The notes: a model not told the origin generated them from the sequence alone. 29,720 bases of DNA from an uncultured Mesorhizobium sp. (GCA_937958475.1 CALFXR010000020.1:1-29720), one strand, 5' to 3'. Positions 1 through 9,149 are shown, counted from the stretch's first letter. Made by a program: numbers and translations.

Positions 1-5
1 CGCCC

Positions 6-1217
6 TCAGCCCTCCGGCGCCTTCCAGCCGTAGAGCCAGTCGAGGCTGCGCACCAGGCGCGAGGGCGGCGTCAGGGCCATCACGCGGTCGCGCACCAGCG
101 CCACCGCGCCGCCGGCATGCCAGGTGAAATGGTTGAAGGCGCCGCGCCTGACGACGCGGGCGACGCGCGGCTTGCGCGCCGCCTCGTAGGCGGACAGCGC
201 CTTCGCCATGTCGTCGCGGCCGGCGGCCACGCAATGCGCCAGCACCGCGGCGTCCTCGATGCCCATCGCCGCGCCCTGCGCGGCGAACGGAGTCATCGCA
301 TGGGCGGCGTCGCCGACCAGCGCGATGCCGCCGGGCGCGACCCAGGGATGGCCCGGCTCGACCCTGTGCAGCGGCCACGAGGTCCACGGACGCGCCTCCT
401 CGGCGAGCCGCAGCAGTTCCGGGGCGCAGCCCTTCATCGCCTTCGCGAGTACGGCGGGATCGACCGCGCGCGACCAGACTTCGCCCATCGGCTCGCCGGC
501 GGTGACGGCGACGAGGTTGATGGCGTCGCCGCCGCGCACCGGATAGGCGATCAGGTGCACGGTCGGGTGCATGAAGGCGGTCACCACGCCGGCCGGGGCG
601 ATCTTCCGGAACGCCCTGCCGGCCTCGCTCTCGGCGCGCACGACCGTGCGCCAGGCGATGCGGCCGGAGAACGCGCTGCGCCCGACCGAGCCGAGGCCGC
701 GGATCGTCGACCAGACCCCGTCGGCGCCGACCAGAAGCGCGCCCGCCATCTCGGCGACCTTGCCCTGCCGGTCGATCGAGACGGTGATGCCGCGCCTGTG
801 CACGGCGACGTCGCGCACCGCCGTGCCGAGCGAAAGCGTGATGTCGGGGTGGCGCCCGACCCGGGCGAGCAGCGCGCTCTGCAGGTCGGCGCGGTGGGCG
901 ACGAGGTAGGGCGCGCCCCAGCGCGCCTCGGCCGCGGCCCCCAGCGGCACGCGCGCCCGTTCCGCCAGCGTCGCCGCGTCGCGCAGCACCACCGCCTCGG
1001 GCATCACCGCGGCCGGGCGCAACAGGTCGAGCACGCCGAGCCGCGCCAGGATGTGGGTGGCGTTGGGCGACAGCTGCAGCCCGGCGCCGACCTCGGCCAG
1101 GCCCGACGCGCGTTCGAAGACATGGACGGAAAAGCCGCGTTCGGCGAGGGCGAGAGCCGCCGTCAGCCCGGCGATGCCGGCACCGGCGACGACCACTTGC
1201 CGCGACAGCGAGTCCAT
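6..1217 (-). CDS. FAD-dependent aromatic-ring monooxygenase (salicylate hydroxylase-like)
   Basis: This is a 403-residue class A flavoprotein monooxygenase of the UbiH/salicylate hydroxylase group, which uses NAD(P)H and O2 to hydroxylate aromatic or cyclic substrates. The N-terminus shows the dinucleotide-binding motif G12-A-G-I-A-G17. A DG motif (VGADGVWS, D166) and the second FAD motif (VGDAAHAMTPFAAQG, D303) follow at the family's usual spacing. The frame stays open upstream to 1298, but the ATG at 1217 puts the FAD motif at the normal distance from the N-terminus, and an earlier start would run into the preceding gene. The stop codon is at 6-8. It lies 28 bases behind the zf-CHCC gene on the same strand, so the two are probably cotranscribed. 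The substrate cannot be read from the sequence; a role in ubiquinone synthesis is possible but unsupported. Confidence 0.88.
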   Translation of the reverse strand: MDSLSRQVVVAGAGIAGLTAALALAERGFSVHVFERASGLAEVGAGLQLSPNATHILARLGVLDLLRPAAVMPEAVVLRDAATLAERARVPLGAAAEARWGAPYLVAHRADLQSALLARVGRHPDITLSLGTAVRDVAVHRRGITVSIDRQGKVAEMAGALLVGADGVWSTIRGLGSVGRSAFSGRIAWRTVVRAESEAGRAFRKIAPAGVVTAFMHPTVHLIAYPVRGGDAINLVAVTAGEPMGEVWSRAVDPAVLAKAMKGCAPELLRLAEEARPWTSWPLHRVEPGHPWVAPGGIALVGDAAHAMTPFAAQGAAMGIEDAAVLAHCVAAGRDDMAKALSAYEAARKPRVARVVRRGAFNHFTWHAGGAVALVRDRVMALTPPSRLVRSLDWLYGWKAPEG

Positions 1218-1245
1218 CTCTTGGGTCCGGCCGCCGGCCCGGCGG

Positions 1246-1491
1246 TCAGGCCGCCTTTTCGTGGTAGACGCAGCCCGCGGGGCGGCTTTCGGCCGCACTC
1301 AGCGCCGGATTGTAACGGTAGAGAGTCGAGCAGTATGGGCAGACCTTCTCGGCGTCGTTGCCCATGTCGAGGAAGACGTGCGGGTGGTCGAAGGGCGGAT
1401 TGGCGCCGACGCACATGAATTCCTTGACGCCGATCTCGATCACCGGATGCCCGGCGTCGTTCTGGAAGTGGGGAATGGAGCCACCGGCCAT
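1246..1491 (-). CDS. zf-CHCC zinc-finger domain protein
   Basis: A small 81-residue protein of the zf-CHCC family, the bacterial relatives of the mitochondrial complex I subunit NDUFS6. The zinc-ligand pattern is C27, a histidine at 36 or 38, then C51-P-Y-C54, with Y-C-S-T-L-Y following as in the family. A further cysteine is at residue 74. The ATG at 1491 gives the family length; the open frame continues far upstream antisense to ppk, but that extension has no family resemblance. It diverges from ppk and is followed after 28 bases by the monooxygenase. In alphaproteobacteria these proteins are generally small soluble proteins linked to respiratory complex I; whether this copy is a complex I subunit is inference. 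Confidence 0.87.
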   Translation of the reverse strand: MAGGSIPHFQNDAGHPVIEIGVKEFMCVGANPPFDHPHVFLDMGNDAEKVCPYCSTLYRYNPALSAAESRPAGCVYHEKAA

Positions 1492-1615
1492 CGACTTGCC
1501 CTCGCGCTTGCGACGCGGACGCCCCGGCGCGTCCTGCCGTCGCAAGAGCGTTTGGAACATCTCGCGCGGCATTGCAAGCGACGTGAAATGAAACTGTTGC
1601 AAAAGCCTGCCACAG

Positions 1616-1621
1616 GATAAT
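1616..1621 (+). promoter_or_regulatory. possible -10 element upstream of ppk
   Basis: GATAAT matches five of six bases of the sigma-70 -10 consensus and lies 53 bases before the ppk start, in the 183-base gap between the divergent zf-CHCC gene and ppk. There is no good -35 hexamer at 16-18 bases; TTGCAA at 1597-1602 is only 13 bases away. Weak call. Confidence 0.25.
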
Positions 1622-1674
1622 TTGATCAGGAATTCAGCCGGCTCAGGGAGACCGGCGGGGGAGAGACGACGGAC

Positions 1675-3885
1675 ATGACCGAACTGAAGCCCATGCAGAC
1701 CGAATTCGTCAGCGGCGCCACGGCGACCGGGGAGGCGGAGGGCAATCCAGACCGCTTCGTCAACCGCGAGTTTTCCTGGTTGCAGTTCAACCGCCGCGTC
1801 CTCCAGCAGGCGCAGTTCGCCAGCCATCCGCTGCTCGAGCGGGTCCGCTTCCTGTCGATCTCGGCGGCCAATCTCGACGAGTTCTTCATGGTGCGCGTCG
1901 CCGGCCTCGCCGGGCAGGTGCGCGAGGGCATCGCCATCCGCAGCGCCGACGGCCGCACGCCGGAGCAGCAGCTCGAGCAGGTGCTGCGCGAGGTGGAGCG
2001 GTTGCAGGAGGACCAGCAGGCCATCCTCTCCGACCTGATGGCGCTGATGAAGGCCGAAGGCATCGAGACGGTCGTGCAGGATGCGCTCAGCCGCGACGAC
2101 ATGTCCTGGCTCGAGGAGCACTTCCTCGAATCGGTGTTTCCGGTGCTCACCCCGCTGTCGATCGACCCGGCGCACCCGTTCCCCTTCATCCCCAATCTCG
2201 GTTTCTCGATGGCGCTGCAACTGCGCCAGCTGAAGAACGGCGAGGAGATGACGGCGCTGCTGCGCCTGCCGCCGGCGCTGAAGCGCTTCATCCGCCTGCC
2301 CGACCGCAAGGGATCGATCCGCTTCATCCTCCTGGAGGACACCGTCAGCCTGTTCATCGCGAAACTCTTCCCCGGCTACGAGGTGAAGGGCTCCGGCACG
2401 TTCCGCATCATCCGCGACAGCGACATCGAGGTCGAGGAAGAGGCCGAGGATCTGGTGCGCCTGTTCGAGACGGCGCTGAAGCGGCGCCGCCGCGGCGCCG
2501 TGATCCGCATCGAGTTCGACGACGCCATGCCCGACGTGCTGCGCGATTTCGTCGCGGGCGAGCTCGGCCTGTCGGCCAATCGCATCAGCGTGCTCACAGG
2601 GCCGCTCGCGGTGAACCAGATTTCGGAGATCGTCTCGGTGGCGCGCGACGATCTGAAGTTCACGCCCTACAACCCGCGCTTCCCCGAGCGCATCCGCGAC
2701 CACGGCGGCGACTGCTTCGCCGCGATCCGCGAGAAGGACCTCGTGGTCCACCACCCCTACGAGTCCTTCGACGTCGTCGTCCAGTTCCTGCGCCAGGCCA
2801 CCGCCGACCCGGAAGTGGTGGCGATCAAGCAGACGCTCTACCGCACCTCCAACGACAGCCCGATCGTGCGCGCCCTCGTCGACGCCGCCGAGGCGGGCAA
2901 GTCGGTGACGGCGCTGGTCGAGCTGAAGGCGCGCTTCGACGAGGAATCCAACATCCGCTGGGCGCGCGATCTGGAAAGGGCCGGCGTCCAGGTGGTGTTC
3001 GGTTTCATCGAGCTGAAGACCCACGCCAAGATGTCGATCGTGGTGCGCCGCGAGGACCAGAAGCTGAGGAGCTACGTGCATCTGGGCACCGGCAACTACC
3101 ACCCGATCACGGCGCGCATCTACACCGATCTCTCCTATTTCACCTCGGACCCGGCGATCGCCCGCGACGTCACCCAGATCTTCAACTTCATCACCGGCTA
3201 TGCCGAGCCGGCGCGCGAGATGAAGCTCGCCATCTCGCCGTTTACCCTGCGCGCCCGCATCCTCGCCCATATCAATGACGAGATCGGGCACGCCCGCGCC
3301 GGTCGTCCCGCCCGCATCTGGATGAAGATGAACTCGCTGGTCGATCCGCTCGTCATCGACGCGCTCTACGACGCCAGCAACGCCGGCGTCGAGATCGAGC
3401 TGGTGGTGCGCGGCATCTGCTGCCTGCGGCCGCAGGTGCCCGGCCTGTCGGAGAACATCCGGGTGAAGTCGATCGTCGGCCGCTTCCTCGAGCACAGCCG
3501 CATCTACTGCTTCGGCAACGGCCACGGCCTGCCTTCGGACGAGGCGGTCGTCTACATCGGTTCGGCCGACATGATGCCGCGCAACCTCGACCGCCGGGTC
3601 GAGACGCTGGTGCCGATCACCAACCCGACCGTGCACGAGCAGATCCTCGGCCAGATCATGCTCGGCAACATCATGGACAACCAGCAGAGTTTCGAAGTAT
3701 TGCCTGACGGCACCTCGCGCCGGATGATCCCGGACGAGGGGGAGGAGCCCTTCAACGCCCAGGAATATTTCATGACGAATCCGAGCCTGTCGGGACGGGG
3801 CGACGCACTGAAGTCGCACGCGCCGAAGCGGATCGCGCAGTTCAAGCGGCAGAAGAAGCCGTCCAAGCCGGTAAAGCATGATTGA
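1675..3885 (+). CDS. ppk1: polyphosphate kinase 1
   Basis: This cytoplasmic or membrane-associated enzyme reversibly polymerises the terminal phosphate of ATP into polyphosphate. The 736-residue protein is full length for alphaproteobacterial PPK1. The N-terminal domain begins with the family signature NREFSWLQFNRRVL near residue 25, followed by the head domain and two phospholipase D-like C-terminal domains. The histidine in ELKTHAKMS (H450) matches the phosphorylated histidine of E. coli PPK (H435), and H607 in FLEHSRIYCF matches its second essential histidine (H592). The ATG at 1675 is preceded by a purine-rich GGGGGAGAG about 9 bases upstream. The last codons overlap the start of ppx by 8 bases, so polymer synthesis and breakdown are encoded in one operon. 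Confidence 0.98.
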   Translation: MTELKPMQTEFVSGATATGEAEGNPDRFVNREFSWLQFNRRVLQQAQFASHPLLERVRFLSISAANLDEFFMVRVAGLAGQVREGIAIRSADGRTPEQQLEQVLREVERLQEDQQAILSDLMALMKAEGIETVVQDALSRDDMSWLEEHFLESVFPVLTPLSIDPAHPFPFIPNLGFSMALQLRQLKNGEEMTALLRLPPALKRFIRLPDRKGSIRFILLEDTVSLFIAKLFPGYEVKGSGTFRIIRDSDIEVEEEAEDLVRLFETALKRRRRGAVIRIEFDDAMPDVLRDFVAGELGLSANRISVLTGPLAVNQISEIVSVARDDLKFTPYNPRFPERIRDHGGDCFAAIREKDLVVHHPYESFDVVVQFLRQATADPEVVAIKQTLYRTSNDSPIVRALVDAAEAGKSVTALVELKARFDEESNIRWARDLERAGVQVVFGFIELKTHAKMSIVVRREDQKLRSYVHLGTGNYHPITARIYTDLSYFTSDPAIARDVTQIFNFITGYAEPAREMKLAISPFTLRARILAHINDEIGHARAGRPARIWMKMNSLVDPLVIDALYDASNAGVEIELVVRGICCLRPQVPGLSENIRVKSIVGRFLEHSRIYCFGNGHGLPSDEAVVYIGSADMMPRNLDRRVETLVPITNPTVHEQILGQIMLGNIMDNQQSFEVLPDGTSRRMIPDEGEEPFNAQEYFMTNPSLSGRGDALKSHAPKRIAQFKRQKKPSKPVKHD

Positions 3886-5398
3886 AAACTCCCAGGGCCG
3901 GCTTCCCGACCGCCGGCCGCTGTCCATCATCGACATCGGATCGAATTCGATCCGCCTGGTGATCTATGAGGGCATCGCGCGCTCGCCGACGGTCCTCTTC
4001 AACGAGAAGATGCTCGCCGGTCTCGGCCGCGGCATCGTCTCGACCGGAAGGCTCGATCCCGAGGCGGTGACCCGCGCGGTCGAGGAATTCCGCCGCTTCC
4101 GCGCGCTCTCCGAGCAGGCCGGCGCCAGCAGGCTGCACGTCATCGCCACCGCCGCCGCCCGCGAGGCGCAGAACGGCATGGATTTCATCCACCGCGCCGA
4201 GGACATACTCGGCGTGCCGATCCGCGTGCTCAGCGGTCGGGAAGAGGCCTACTACTCGGCGCTCGGCGTCATCTCCGGCTTCCATCCCGCCGACGGCATC
4301 GCAGGCGACCTCGGCGGCGGCAGCCTCGAACTGATCGACATCCGCGGCGAGGCGATCGGCGACGGCATCACCCTGCCGCTCGGCGGCCTTCGCCTCCAGG
4401 ACATGTCGAAGAACTCGCCGGGGGCCGCGCAGCGCATCGCGCGCGACGAGCTCGAGCGGGCCAAGCTCCTGAAGGGCGGCGCGGGCCGGGTCTTCTATGC
4501 CGTCGGCGGCACCTGGCGAAATCTCGCCCGCCTGCACATGAGCGCCACCGGCTATCCGCTGGCGGTCATGCACCACTACGAGATGGCGACCGCGGCGTCG
4601 GCCGATTTCCTCAAGCAGGTGGCGCGCGGCGACGTCGAGAAGATCAGGGGCATCGAGCGGGTGTCGAAGAGCCGCCGGGCGCTTCTGCCCTACGGCGCGG
4701 CCGTGCTGCAGGAGATCGTGGCGCGGCAGAAGCCGTCGAAGATCGTCGTTTCCGCTCTCGGCGTGCGCGAAGGCTTCCTCTATTCGCTGCTGAGCGAGGA
4801 GGAGCAGCGGCGCGATCCGCTGATCTCGGCGTCGGAGGAACTTGCGCTGTTGCGCGCCCGCTCGGTGAAGCATGCGCACGAGCTCGCCGCCTGGACCGGC
4901 GAGACTCTGCGCGCCTTCGGCATCGACGAGACCGACGACGAGGCGCGCTACCGCCAGGCGGCCTGCCTGCTCGCCGACATCGGCTGGCGCGCGCATCCCG
5001 AATACCGCGGCACCCAGTCGCTCAACATCATCGCCCACGCCTCCTTCATCGGCGTCGACCATCCCGGCCGCGCCTTCATCGCGCTGACCAACCTCTACCG
5101 CCACGAGGGCATCTTCGGCGACGCCGCCTCCCCGGAGATCCAGGCGCTGGCCACGCCGCGCCTGCTCGAAAGGGCGCGCCTCCTCGGCGCCGTCATGCGC
5201 GTCGTCTACCTGTTCTCCGCGGCCATGCCCGGCGTCATCCCGTCGCTGAAATGGGAGCCGCGGCCGGGCGGGGCGCTGGCGCTGGTCATTCCGCCGGCCT
5301 ACGCGGCGTTGAACGGCGAGCGCCCGGCCGGCCGCCTGGCGCAGCTTTCCCGCATCCTCGGCAAACCTCTCGAACTGGCGGTCGGCCAGGCCGCCTGA
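3878..5398 (+). CDS. ppx: exopolyphosphatase, Ppx/GppA family
   Basis: A 506-residue Ppx/GppA phosphatase that removes terminal phosphates from polyphosphate; members may also hydrolyse pppGpp. The ASKHA phosphate-binding motifs are intact: D19-I-G-S-N-S near the N-terminus and D144-L-G-G-G-S at the second phosphate loop. A C-terminal HD-like helical domain follows (residues about 320-500), as in the long form of the family. The ATG at 3878 lies inside the last codons of ppk1 (AAGCATGATTGA), an 8-base overlap that implies translational coupling. Having the degrading enzyme directly behind ppk1 supports exopolyphosphatase rather than GppA as the main role. An inverted repeat directly after the stop may end the transcript. 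Confidence 0.95.
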   Translation: MIENSQGRLPDRRPLSIIDIGSNSIRLVIYEGIARSPTVLFNEKMLAGLGRGIVSTGRLDPEAVTRAVEEFRRFRALSEQAGASRLHVIATAAAREAQNGMDFIHRAEDILGVPIRVLSGREEAYYSALGVISGFHPADGIAGDLGGGSLELIDIRGEAIGDGITLPLGGLRLQDMSKNSPGAAQRIARDELERAKLLKGGAGRVFYAVGGTWRNLARLHMSATGYPLAVMHHYEMATAASADFLKQVARGDVEKIRGIERVSKSRRALLPYGAAVLQEIVARQKPSKIVVSALGVREGFLYSLLSEEEQRRDPLISASEELALLRARSVKHAHELAAWTGETLRAFGIDETDDEARYRQAACLLADIGWRAHPEYRGTQSLNIIAHASFIGVDHPGRAFIALTNLYRHEGIFGDAASPEIQALATPRLLERARLLGAVMRVVYLFSAAMPGVIPSLKWEPRPGGALALVIPPAYAALNGERPAGRLAQLSRILGKPLELAVGQAA

Positions 5399-5400
5399 GC

Positions 5401-5428
5401 GCCGCGCCGCGGGCCCTGTCGGCGCGGC
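5401..5428. terminator. perfect 9-bp inverted repeat, likely bidirectional terminator
   Basis: GCCGCGCCG (5401-5409) is exactly complementary to CGGCGCGGC (5420-5428) across a 10-base loop. It sits two bases after the ppx stop and ten before the stop of the convergent hydrolase gene. There is no clear T-run on either side, so it may be a factor-assisted or blocking hairpin rather than a classical intrinsic terminator. Confidence 0.5.
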
Positions 5429-5438
5429 CACGGCGAAA

Positions 5439-6404
5439 TCAGGGAACGGTCTTCAGGAAGTCGTCGACCGCGGCGAACAGCTCCGCATTGTGGCCGACCC
5501 AGACGTGGCCGCCTGTCGGATAGCCGACCAGCCGCGCGCCGGGAATCCTCGAGACCATGTATCGGGCGGCATCGAAGGTGCCGAAGCGGTCGTCCTCCAG
5601 CGAGACGGCCAGCGTCGGCGCGGCGATTCGCTCGATGTCCTGCATGGCCGGGTTCGCAGCCAGCACGGCGTCGTTCACGAGTCCACGCTGGCGCCGGCTG
5701 ACCGGCAGGATGTTGCGCAGGATGTGGTCGACCCGTGCCTGGTCGTCCAGCGAGGCCGAATGGACCAGCGCCGGGTCGGTGGCCAGCATCGTGCCGATCA
5801 TCTGGTCGCGCATGAGCTGGAGCGCCGCCCAGAACAGGAAGTCCGAGCCCAGCATCGCCCGCATGGCGCGTTCCTGCATCGGGCTCATCGGAGCATAGGT
5901 CGGCCGGTCGGGCGCATAGGTCGCCGGCACGATGGCAATCAGGGCGCTGCAGCGGTCGGGATGGCGGATGGCGAACTCGATCGCCGGCAGCGCGCCCGCG
6001 GAGCCGCCGGCGACCGGCAGTCGGTCGATGCCGAGTGCATCGAGAAGGTCGACGAAGGCGTCGGCCTGAGTGGCCGTGCCGGCGTCCGCCGGGAAGTCGC
6101 TGCCGAGATAGCCGAAGCGCGACGGCGCGATCACCCTGTAGCCGGCCGTGACCAGCGGCGCGGCGAAATGCAGGCCCTGGTCGAAGCCGCCGCCCGTTCC
6201 ATGGATCATCAGGATCGGCCGGCCGGAGCCTTTCTCGGCATATTCCATCGTGCCGGAGCGGGTCGGGATCGTCGTGCTGCCCGAGGCGATGCGCGCCTCG
6301 GCGCGATCCATCTCGGCACGATAGGCGGTGCGGATCGCCCCGCCGGCGAGGGCGGTTGCGCCGGCTGCGACGCCGAGGCCGAGTACTGTCCTGCGCGACA
6401 CCAT
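5439..6404 (-). CDS. alpha/beta hydrolase with Tat-type signal
   Basis: A 321-residue serine hydrolase of the alpha/beta-fold superfamily. The N-terminus MVSRRTVLGLG followed by an Ala/Gly-rich segment looks like a twin-arginine signal, so export to the periplasm is likely. The oxyanion-hole motif IHGTGGG is at 67-73, the nucleophile elbow G133-G-S135-A-G137 is canonical, an acidic residue at D271 or D272 follows, and the catalytic histidine is H300 in GYPTGGH. The substrate cannot be told; the sequence fits the broad esterase/haloperoxidase-like group. It lies 95 bases downstream of rnd on the same strand and may be read through from it, although the two functions have no obvious link. Confidence 0.87.
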   Translation of the reverse strand: MVSRRTVLGLGVAAGATALAGGAIRTAYRAEMDRAEARIASGSTTIPTRSGTMEYAEKGSGRPILMIHGTGGGFDQGLHFAAPLVTAGYRVIAPSRFGYLGSDFPADAGTATQADAFVDLLDALGIDRLPVAGGSAGALPAIEFAIRHPDRCSALIAIVPATYAPDRPTYAPMSPMQERAMRAMLGSDFLFWAALQLMRDQMIGTMLATDPALVHSASLDDQARVDHILRNILPVSRRQRGLVNDAVLAANPAMQDIERIAAPTLAVSLEDDRFGTFDAARYMVSRIPGARLVGYPTGGHVWVGHNAELFAAVDDFLKTVP

Positions 6405-6499
6405 CGAAGCCGCTCCAACGCCGGGCAGCCGACTGATGGCAGTCTTTGCGGAGCTGCGCCTTGACGGCGGTCAACTCCGTACTGCGGACGCGGAATCCG

Positions 6500-7651
6500 T
6501 CAGAGCGTGAAGACGCGGATCCTGCGCTGGTCGAACTTGATGGCGATCTCGCCACGCACCAGCTTCAGCGCCTCCTCGCCGAACACCTCGCGGCGCCAGC
6601 CATGCAGCGCCGGCACGTCGGCGGCCTCGCCCTCGGCGGCGATGCGGTCGATCTCGTCGGAGGAGGCGAGCACCTTGGCCGCGACGCCTTCGCGTTCGGC
6701 GACGATGCGCAGGAGCACCTTCAGCAGTTCGGCCGCGGCACTCGATCCTTCCTGCGTCGGCTGGTGTTTCGGCAGCTTCGGCAGGTTCTCCTTCGGCATG
6801 TCGACGGCGGCGTTGACGACGGCGATCAGCGCGGTCGCGGTCGACGAGCGCTCCCATCCCTTCGGCGTGGTGCGCAGCCGCGAGAGCCCGGCCGCGTCGC
6901 GCGGTTGCTGCTGTGCGACCTCGTAGAGCGCTTCGTCCTTGAGCACGCGCCCGCGGGGCACGTTGCGTTCGCGGGCCTCGCGCTCGCGCCAGGCGGCGAC
7001 CGACTGGAGCACGGCGAGTTCGATCGGCTTCCTGACGCGCATCTTCAGGCGCCGCCAGGCGTCCTCCGGGTGCGGGTCGTAGGTCTCGCGCGCAGTGAGG
7101 ATTTCCATCTCCTCGTTCAGCCAGTGGGCACGGCCCTCGCGCTCGAGTTCGGCCTTCAGGTGGAGATAGACGTCGATCAGGTGGGTGACGTCGGCCAGCG
7201 CATAGACCAATTGCTTCTCCGAAAGCGGCCTGTGGCGCCAGTCGGTGAAGCGCGACGACTTGTCGATGTGAGCCCCGGTGATCTTCTGCACCAGCTGGTC
7301 GTAGGAGACGCTGTCGCCGAAGCCGCAGACCATGGCGGCAACCTGCGTGTCGAAGACCGGGTGCGGGATCAGTCCGCCGAGGTGAAAGACGATCTCGATG
7401 TCCTGGCGCGCCGCGTGGAACACCTTCAGCACGCGCTCGTCGGCCATCAGCTTGAAGAACGGGGCGAGGTCGAGGCCGTCCGCCAGCGGATCGATCAGCG
7501 CGGTCACCCCGGGCGCCGCCATCTGGATCAGGCAGAGCTCCGGCCAGAACGTCGTCTCGCGGATGAATTCGGTGTCGACGGTGACGAATTCCGACCTGGA
7601 GAGCGCGGCGATCACGCTTTCGAGCTCTTTCTGGGTCTTGATCAGGTCCAT
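6500..7651 (-). CDS. rnd: ribonuclease D
   Basis: A 383-residue 3'-5' exoribonuclease that trims tRNA precursors and other small RNAs in the cytoplasm. All DEDDy catalytic residues are visible: D26 and E28 in VDTEF, D84 in HAARQDIEI, and Y150 with D154 in YALADVTHL. After the exonuclease domain comes an HRDC nucleic-acid-binding region (about 205-285) and a C-terminal helical region, giving the normal family length. The ATG at 7651 places the first motif at the usual position. It lies 105 bases behind the MFS gene and close to the divergent aspS cluster. Confidence 0.96.
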   Translation of the reverse strand: MDLIKTQKELESVIAALSRSEFVTVDTEFIRETTFWPELCLIQMAAPGVTALIDPLADGLDLAPFFKLMADERVLKVFHAARQDIEIVFHLGGLIPHPVFDTQVAAMVCGFGDSVSYDQLVQKITGAHIDKSSRFTDWRHRPLSEKQLVYALADVTHLIDVYLHLKAELEREGRAHWLNEEMEILTARETYDPHPEDAWRRLKMRVRKPIELAVLQSVAAWREREARERNVPRGRVLKDEALYEVAQQQPRDAAGLSRLRTTPKGWERSSTATALIAVVNAAVDMPKENLPKLPKHQPTQEGSSAAAELLKVLLRIVAEREGVAAKVLASSDEIDRIAAEGEAADVPALHGWRREVFGEEALKLVRGEIAIKFDQRRIRVFTL

Positions 7652-7756
7652 ATGCCGGTTTCGTCTTGAGAAGTCGGGTCCATTTCCATTTCAGCACCGA
7701 CCGCGTTCGTCAAGCCGAAGGGCCCGACGAATCCCGGGAGCGGGTCGCTGTCGACC

Positions 7757-8995
7757 CTAATCCGGCGGCGTGCGCCCGTCGCCGCGCTTCGCCAGCCTGG
7801 CGAAAATGGTCGACGTCCTCAGCAGCGCGGTGAAGCGCGAGCGATCTCCGGCCGGTACGCCCGGCCGCGCCACCATGCGGTAGAGGATGATCAGGATCAG
7901 CGCCGCGTAGACGATGGCGTTGAAGGTGAACAGGAAGGACGGACCGAACATCTGCATCGACAGCGCCGCGACATATGGCCCGCCGATGGCGCCGAAGGAG
8001 TAGAAGAGCATCAGCGCCGCGTTGACCAACACGAACTCGCCCTTGTCGGCGCGATCGTTGGCGTGCGCCGCGGCCAGCGAGAACATCGGCATGGCGAAGC
8101 AGCCGAAGACGAAGACGTAGACGAAGTTGGCGAGCGGGTCGCTGCCGGCGAGGTTGGACAGCGCCAGCGCGGCGGTCATGGCCAGCCCCGCCGTCAGCAT
8201 CAGCACCGTGCGCCGGTCCCAGCGGTCGGAGAGGTAGCCGAGCGGATACTGGATGAACGCCCCGCCGACGATACCGACGCTGACGAAGGTGACGACGTCG
8301 GTGACCGACATGCCGATGTCCTCGGCATAGACCGGCGACAGCGTGCGGAAGGCGCTGTTGGTGACGCCGACGGCGATGCAGGCAATCGCGGCGAGCGGCG
8401 AGATGCGCCAGGCCCGCGCCAGGTCGAGCTTGACCTCCTCCGGCGGCGCCGGGTTGGAGCGGTCGCCGAGCGAGATCGGCACCAGCGACAGCGTGATCAT
8501 GATCGACATGATGGCGAAGATGGTGAAGCCGCCGGCGCCGAACACGGGGATCAGGAACTGGCAGCCGGTCACCGCGCCGATGTCGATCATGCGGTAGAGG
8601 GCGAGCACGCGGGCCCGATTGTCGTTGGAGACGCCGGAATTCAGCCACGCCTCCATGACCGTGAACAGGCCGGCGAAGCAGAAACCGGTGACGAAGCGGA
8701 TCGCCGACCACGTCAGCGGGTCGATGACCAGCACCAGCAGCAGCGACCCGGCCGACGCCACCGCGGCCAGCGCCGAGAAGGAGCGGACATAGCCGACTTC
8801 CTTCATGATGCGCGTGATGGCCAGGCAGCCGAGCAGGAAGCCGGCGAAGTAGGACGTGCCCATGAAGCCGATGACGGTCGGCGAGAAGCCCTCCTGGGCG
8901 CCGCGCAGCGCGATCAGCGTGCCCTGCAGCCCGTTGCCGCCGAGCAGGATGCCGGCGGCGGTCAAGAGGGGAATCAGCGGGCGGATCGAGGCCAT
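7757..8995 (-). CDS. MFS transporter, YcaD-like
   Basis: A 412-residue major facilitator with about twelve hydrophobic segments. The N-terminus (GILLGGNGLQGTLIALRGA followed by EGFSPTVIGFMG and GFLLGC) matches the YcaD-like branch of the family as I recall it. The substrate is unknown. The frame is open up to 9202, but that extension is charged and low in hydrophobicity; the ATG at 8995 puts the first membrane helix right at the N-terminus. The stop is TAG at 7757-7759. The gene diverges from the GNAT gene across 154 bases and may be cotranscribed with rnd downstream. Confidence 0.9.
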   Translation of the reverse strand: MASIRPLIPLLTAAGILLGGNGLQGTLIALRGAQEGFSPTVIGFMGTSYFAGFLLGCLAITRIMKEVGYVRSFSALAAVASAGSLLLVLVIDPLTWSAIRFVTGFCFAGLFTVMEAWLNSGVSNDNRARVLALYRMIDIGAVTGCQFLIPVFGAGGFTIFAIMSIMITLSLVPISLGDRSNPAPPEEVKLDLARAWRISPLAAIACIAVGVTNSAFRTLSPVYAEDIGMSVTDVVTFVSVGIVGGAFIQYPLGYLSDRWDRRTVLMLTAGLAMTAALALSNLAGSDPLANFVYVFVFGCFAMPMFSLAAAHANDRADKGEFVLVNAALMLFYSFGAIGGPYVAALSMQMFGPSFLFTFNAIVYAALILIILYRMVARPGVPAGDRSRFTALLRTSTIFARLAKRGDGRTPPD

Positions 8996-9149
8996 GTCTC
9001 GGCGGGGGCTTGTGTTTCGACTTTGATAGTCGGAACACGACCGCAAAGCGACAAGGATCGGCCTGGAGCGACGCAATTGCCGACCCTGCGCCAACGCCGG
9101 CGCGGCGGTACGCGCGGATATTGCGGAAAGGGAGGCGCAGGAGGGCAAT

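Noticed and set aside
1492..3936. Open frame antisense to ppk continuing from the zf-CHCC gene (896 residues in total)
   Set aside because: It is the reverse-strand shadow of ppk, rich in His, Asp, Arg and Leu as expected from GC-rich codon positions; only the last 81 residues match a real family.
6461..6474. TTGACggcgGTCAA inverted repeat between rnd and the hydrolase gene
   Set aside because: A 5-bp stem with a 4-base loop is expected by chance and has no supporting context.
7742..7757. GGGTCG-ctgt-CGACCC hairpin at the end of the MFS gene
   Set aside because: The 6-bp stem overlaps the stop codon by one base and has no T-run after it on the minus strand; too weak to call as a terminator.
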